Source: Oceanimonas sp052119705 (GTDB taxonomy: Bacteria; Pseudomonadota; Gammaproteobacteria; Enterobacterales; Aeromonadaceae). Taken from it: DNA of 64,000 bases. The notes beneath the pieces are model-generated. The model made no database searches. It was given only the letters and a program-made list of their open reading frames with translations, and was not told the DNA's origin. The translations under genes and the position numbers were made by a program. Positions 61,565-64,000 of the stretch are shown in pieces. Position 1 is the stretch's first letter; each line of letters opens with the position of its first letter. The stretch covers positions 201,874-265,873 of the forward strand of contig NZ_JBGQOP010000002.1 in assembly GCF_052119705.1 (NCBI RefSeq), in the 5' to 3' direction.

Positions 61565-62887
61565 TCATAAAATCATGGCCGCTAACCAACCAAAGGCAAT
61601 TAACGGAATGTTGTAGTGAATAAAAGTCGGCACTACGGAATCCCAAATATGATCGTGTTGACCATCGGCATTGAGGCCAGAGGTGGGGCCGAGCGTAGAA
61701 TCTGACGCCGGAGAGCCCGCATCGCCCAACGCGCCAGCTGTGCCAATGATCACCAAGGCCGCCAAGGGTGAGAAGCCTAAGGCCAAGCACAGCGGCGCAT
61801 AAATAGGCGCAATAATGGGGATGGTTGAAAATGACGAGCCAATACCCATAGTGATCAATAAGCCCACGATCAGCATCATAAGGGCGGCTAAGGCTTTATT
61901 GTCGCCCATGCTGATTTCTACCGCTTGCACTAGGCTGCCAATGCCACCAGTTTCTTTGATTACGGCGGCAAAGCCGGCGGCGGCAATCATGATAAAACCA
62001 ATTAACGACATCATCTTCACCCCTTGGGTGAAAGCGTCTTGGCTTTCTTTGTACTTCACCACGCCGCCCAGCGTAAAGATCACGAAGCCGACCATGGCAC
62101 CTAAGATGATGGAGTTGCTGTATAGCTGCAGACTCAGTGCAGATAAGATAGCAACCACGGCCACGATTAAGTGCGGCACATGAATTTGGATATGCTCAGG
62201 CTCCACCGCAACAATTTTGCTTTCATCGTATAAACGCGGCTTGCGGTAGGTAAAGAACAACGCCACTAACAGGCCTAAAAACATGCCAAATACCGGAATG
62301 CCCATGGCCATCGGCAACATAGACTTAGTCACTTCTACGCCGTTCTCGAGCATGTTAGCGAGCAACACTGTGTGTAAGAAGATGCCGCCAAAACCCACAG
62401 GCAGCATCATATAGGTGGCGGTCAAACCAAAGGTCAGCACACAGGCCACGGCGCGGCGGTCGAGCTTCAGCTTGGCCATCACGTGTAGCAAAGGCGGGAT
62501 CAAAATCGGAATAAAGGCAATGTGCACTGGCACTAAGTTTTGCGAAGAAACCGCCACCAGTAATATGGTCATTAACAGTAAGGCTTTGATCCATAGCATG
62601 CGCCCTGGGCTGGCATCTTGGCCGAGCGCTTTGATAATTTTAAATGCTAATAAATCGGTAATGCCGGAGCGAGAAATGGCCACGGCAAAGGCGCCGAGCA
62701 TGGCATAACTTAAGGCAATGGTGGCACCACCACCTAGGCCACCGGCGAAAATATTCGCCGCTTCCGTGAGCGATAAGCCACCCACCATGCCACCTACGAT
62801 GGCACTCAGCGTAATGGCGATCACCACGTTGATGCGCAGCAAGCTGAGCACCAGCATCAGGGCCACGGCGATAACAACAGGATTCAT
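61565..62887 (-). CDS. Na+/H+ antiporter family (NhaC/YuiF-like) carrier
   Basis: 440 residues with eleven or twelve membrane helices. 'SLLRINVVIAITLSAIVGGMVGGLSLTEA', 'GGLGGGATIALSYAMLGAFAVAISRSG', 'IGIGSSFSTIPIIAP'-like and 'TAGALGDAGSPASDSTLGPTSGLNADGQHDH' segments mark the Na_H_antiport family. Relatives such as Bacillus YuiF are linked to amino acid (histidine) uptake, so the substrate is uncertain. GGATAA precedes the ATG. It is divergent from the peroxiredoxin gene across a 340-bp gap. Confidence 0.85.
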   Translation of the reverse strand: MNPVVIAVALMLVLSLLRINVVIAITLSAIVGGMVGGLSLTEAANIFAGGLGGGATIALSYAMLGAFAVAISRSGITDLLAFKIIKALGQDASPGRMLWIKALLLMTILLVAVSSQNLVPVHIAFIPILIPPLLHVMAKLKLDRRAVACVLTFGLTATYMMLPVGFGGIFLHTVLLANMLENGVEVTKSMLPMAMGIPVFGMFLGLLVALFFTYRKPRLYDESKIVAVEPEHIQIHVPHLIVAVVAILSALSLQLYSNSIILGAMVGFVIFTLGGVVKYKESQDAFTQGVKMMSLIGFIMIAAAGFAAVIKETGGIGSLVQAVEISMGDNKALAALMMLIVGLLITMGIGSSFSTIPIIAPIYAPLCLALGFSPLAALVIIGTAGALGDAGSPASDSTLGPTSGLNADGQHDHIWDSVVPTFIHYNIPLIAFGWLAAMIL

Positions 62888-62985
62888 TGTTTATCCTTAG
62901 AATTTGGTAATTAACAGGAGGTAGGGGCACTTAGTTTGCGAATTTAGCGCTGAATGTCGAGCTTTTTACGAATTTTATTACACTT

Positions 62986-63002
62986 TCAACCTATTAGGTT
63001 GA
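62986..63002. promoter_or_regulatory. perfect 17-bp palindrome in the antiporter-peroxiredoxin gap
   Basis: TCAACCTA-T-TAGGTTGA lies 99 bp from the antiporter ATG and 226 bp from the peroxiredoxin ATG. It looks like a dimer-binding operator; I do not recognise the regulator. The rest of 62888-63227 holds only the AAGGAG site of the peroxiredoxin gene. Confidence 0.55.
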
Positions 63003-63227
63003 TACTGCAGCGATCAATTGACTGATAGTTGGGCGTAAATTTTCGCGCATTTCTAGCTTAGTTCAGCGTGCGGCACTGTAATTGCCGATTTTTTGCACAA
63101 GTAAGCCTACTTGTCTGCCGACCCCCTTGGGTTTGCCGGTCGGCGCCCATATAATTACTAGTTGAGCGTGGTGGTTGGCGCCAAACTAGGCCACAACCCC
63201 ATTAGTATCATCACCAAGGAGATAGAC

Positions 63228-63839
63228 ATGAGCGTATTGGTAGGCCGTCAGGCCCCTGACTTTACCGCTGCAGCTGTACTGGGCAATGGCGAAATCGTTG
63301 AAAACTTCAATCTGAAAGAATTCACCAAAGGCAAAGCCGCGGTATTGTTTTTCTACCCGCTGGACTTCACCTTTGTATGCCCTTCAGAACTGATCGCCTT
63401 TGACGATCGTTTCGAAGAGTTTCAAAAGCGTGGCGTTGAAGTGATCGGCGTGTCCATCGACTCTCAGTTCAGCCACAACGCATGGCGTAACACCAGCGTT
63501 GAAAACGGCGGTATTGGCCAGGTTAAATACCCACTGGTCGCTGACGTTAAGCATGAAATCTGTAAAGCTTACGACGTTGAGCACCCAGAAGCCGGCGTGG
63601 CGTTCCGTGGTTCTTTCTTAATCGACAACAATGGCCAGGTTCGTCACCAAGTGGTGAACGATCTGCCACTGGGTCGTAATATCGACGAAATGCTGCGCAT
63701 GGTTGACGCGCTGCAGTTCCACGAAGAGCACGGCGAAGTGTGCCCAGCTCAGTGGGAAAAAGGCAAGCAAGGTATGGAAGCATCTACCGAAGGTGTTGCT
63801 AAGTACCTGAGCCAGCATTCAGCTGACTTAAAGCGTTAA
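63228..63839 (+). CDS. typical 2-Cys peroxiredoxin
   Basis: 203 residues from the ATG at 63228 with AAGGAG upstream. The peroxidatic Cys lies in 'FYPLDFTFVCPSEL' and the resolving Cys in 'EVCPAQW' near residue 170, the arrangement of Prx1/AhpC-type enzymes; 'GGIGQVKYPLVAD' (GGLG-like) and the C-terminal tail suggest a eukaryote-like, oxidation-sensitive form. It reduces hydrogen peroxide and alkyl peroxides in the cytoplasm. No reductase partner is adjacent. Confidence 0.95.
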   Translation: MSVLVGRQAPDFTAAAVLGNGEIVENFNLKEFTKGKAAVLFFYPLDFTFVCPSELIAFDDRFEEFQKRGVEVIGVSIDSQFSHNAWRNTSVENGGIGQVKYPLVADVKHEICKAYDVEHPEAGVAFRGSFLIDNNGQVRHQVVNDLPLGRNIDEMLRMVDALQFHEEHGEVCPAQWEKGKQGMEASTEGVAKYLSQHSADLKR

Positions 63840-63847
63840 TTAACGCT

Positions 63848-63910
63848 TAATGAGCAAACTTGCTCATTATAAAAAATAAAAATGCCGGCAATTGATTGCC
63901 GGCATTTTTG
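63848..63910 (+). terminator. terminator after the peroxiredoxin gene
   Basis: A first hairpin AATGAGCAA/TTGCTCATT (63849-63868) is followed by a strong stem AATGCCGGCAAT/ATTGCCGGCATT with T5 (63880-63907). Confidence 0.9.
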
Positions 63911-63924
63911 TATTCGTTATTATT

Positions 63925-64000
63925 TTCACGCTTCACGCTTCACGCTTCACGCTTCACGCTTCACGCTTCACGCTTCACGCTTCACGCTTCACGCTTCACG
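63925..64000. repeat. TTCACGC heptanucleotide tandem repeat, open at the window edge
   Basis: Nearly eleven uninterrupted exact 7-bp units run to the last base, so the true length is unknown. The unit is the complement of GCGTGAA, the same family as the degenerate arrays elsewhere. Confidence 0.92.

Noticed and set aside
63925..64000. Possible CRISPR or coding repeat at the right edge
   Set aside because: The unit is 7 bp without spacers, and no open frame with a start covers it.

Overview
This 64 kb window looks like part of the chromosome of a free-living, facultatively anaerobic gammaproteobacterium. Protein similarity, gene order (htpG-adk-hemH; pdxB, fimV-truA-accD-folC-dedD) and moderate GC suggest the Aeromonadales (Oceanisphaera/Oceanimonas/Zobellella type). 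That placement is inferred from remembered families, not from a search. I found no phage, insertion sequence, CRISPR array, rRNA or tRNA.

Layout. 1-15 kb: edge of a solute-binding protein gene, a lipoprotein, two EamA transporters, trhO, the cystine carrier tcyP, an MltB-type transglycosylase, a GNAT enzyme, purU, a lipoprotein 5'-nucleotidase with an altered active-site motif, and a two-gene unit ending in a GGDEF-EAL protein. 15-21 kb: a complete urease cluster ureDABC-EFG plus a HupE/UreJ nickel permease. It is preceded by two NtrC-type sites and a sigma-54 promoter, so urea use is probably switched on by nitrogen limitation. 21-30 kb: asnS, a diguanylate cyclase, htpG, adk, hemH. 30-31.6 kb: a SulA-like gene under a LexA box, a DUF4250 protein and tpm. 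31.7-37.7 kb: a heme uptake island (hmuTUV, divergent TonB receptor, hutX-hutZ) around a Fur-like box. 38-46 kb: tetrathionate respiration (ttrBCA, divergent ttrS, ttrR). 46-64 kb: ansA, sppA, a nitroreductase, pgpB, pdxB, fimV-truA-accD-folC-dedD, an agmatine-to-putrescine operon (aguBA), a NhaC-like carrier and a 2-Cys peroxiredoxin.

The main unexplained structure lies between genes. At least fourteen short arrays are built on a degenerate 7-bp unit (GTGAAnn or its complement). They often sit as facing inverted pairs and repeatedly overlap the stop codons and last codons of genes (rarD-like, trhO, ureG, tpm, ttrR, pgpB). The last array, an almost pure TTCACGC repeat, runs off the right edge. 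A second 7-bp class (GCTnGGC) occurs at three places. Other dispersed elements are a ~91-96 bp repeat after hemH and between ttrS and ttrR, and three intergenic elements with CACnGAA-type inverted ends, one nested inside a heptamer pair. Other points of interest are a terminator whose loop is three exact 14-bp repeats, the GNHE-to-GERE change in the nucleotidase, and several perfect palindromes in promoter regions.
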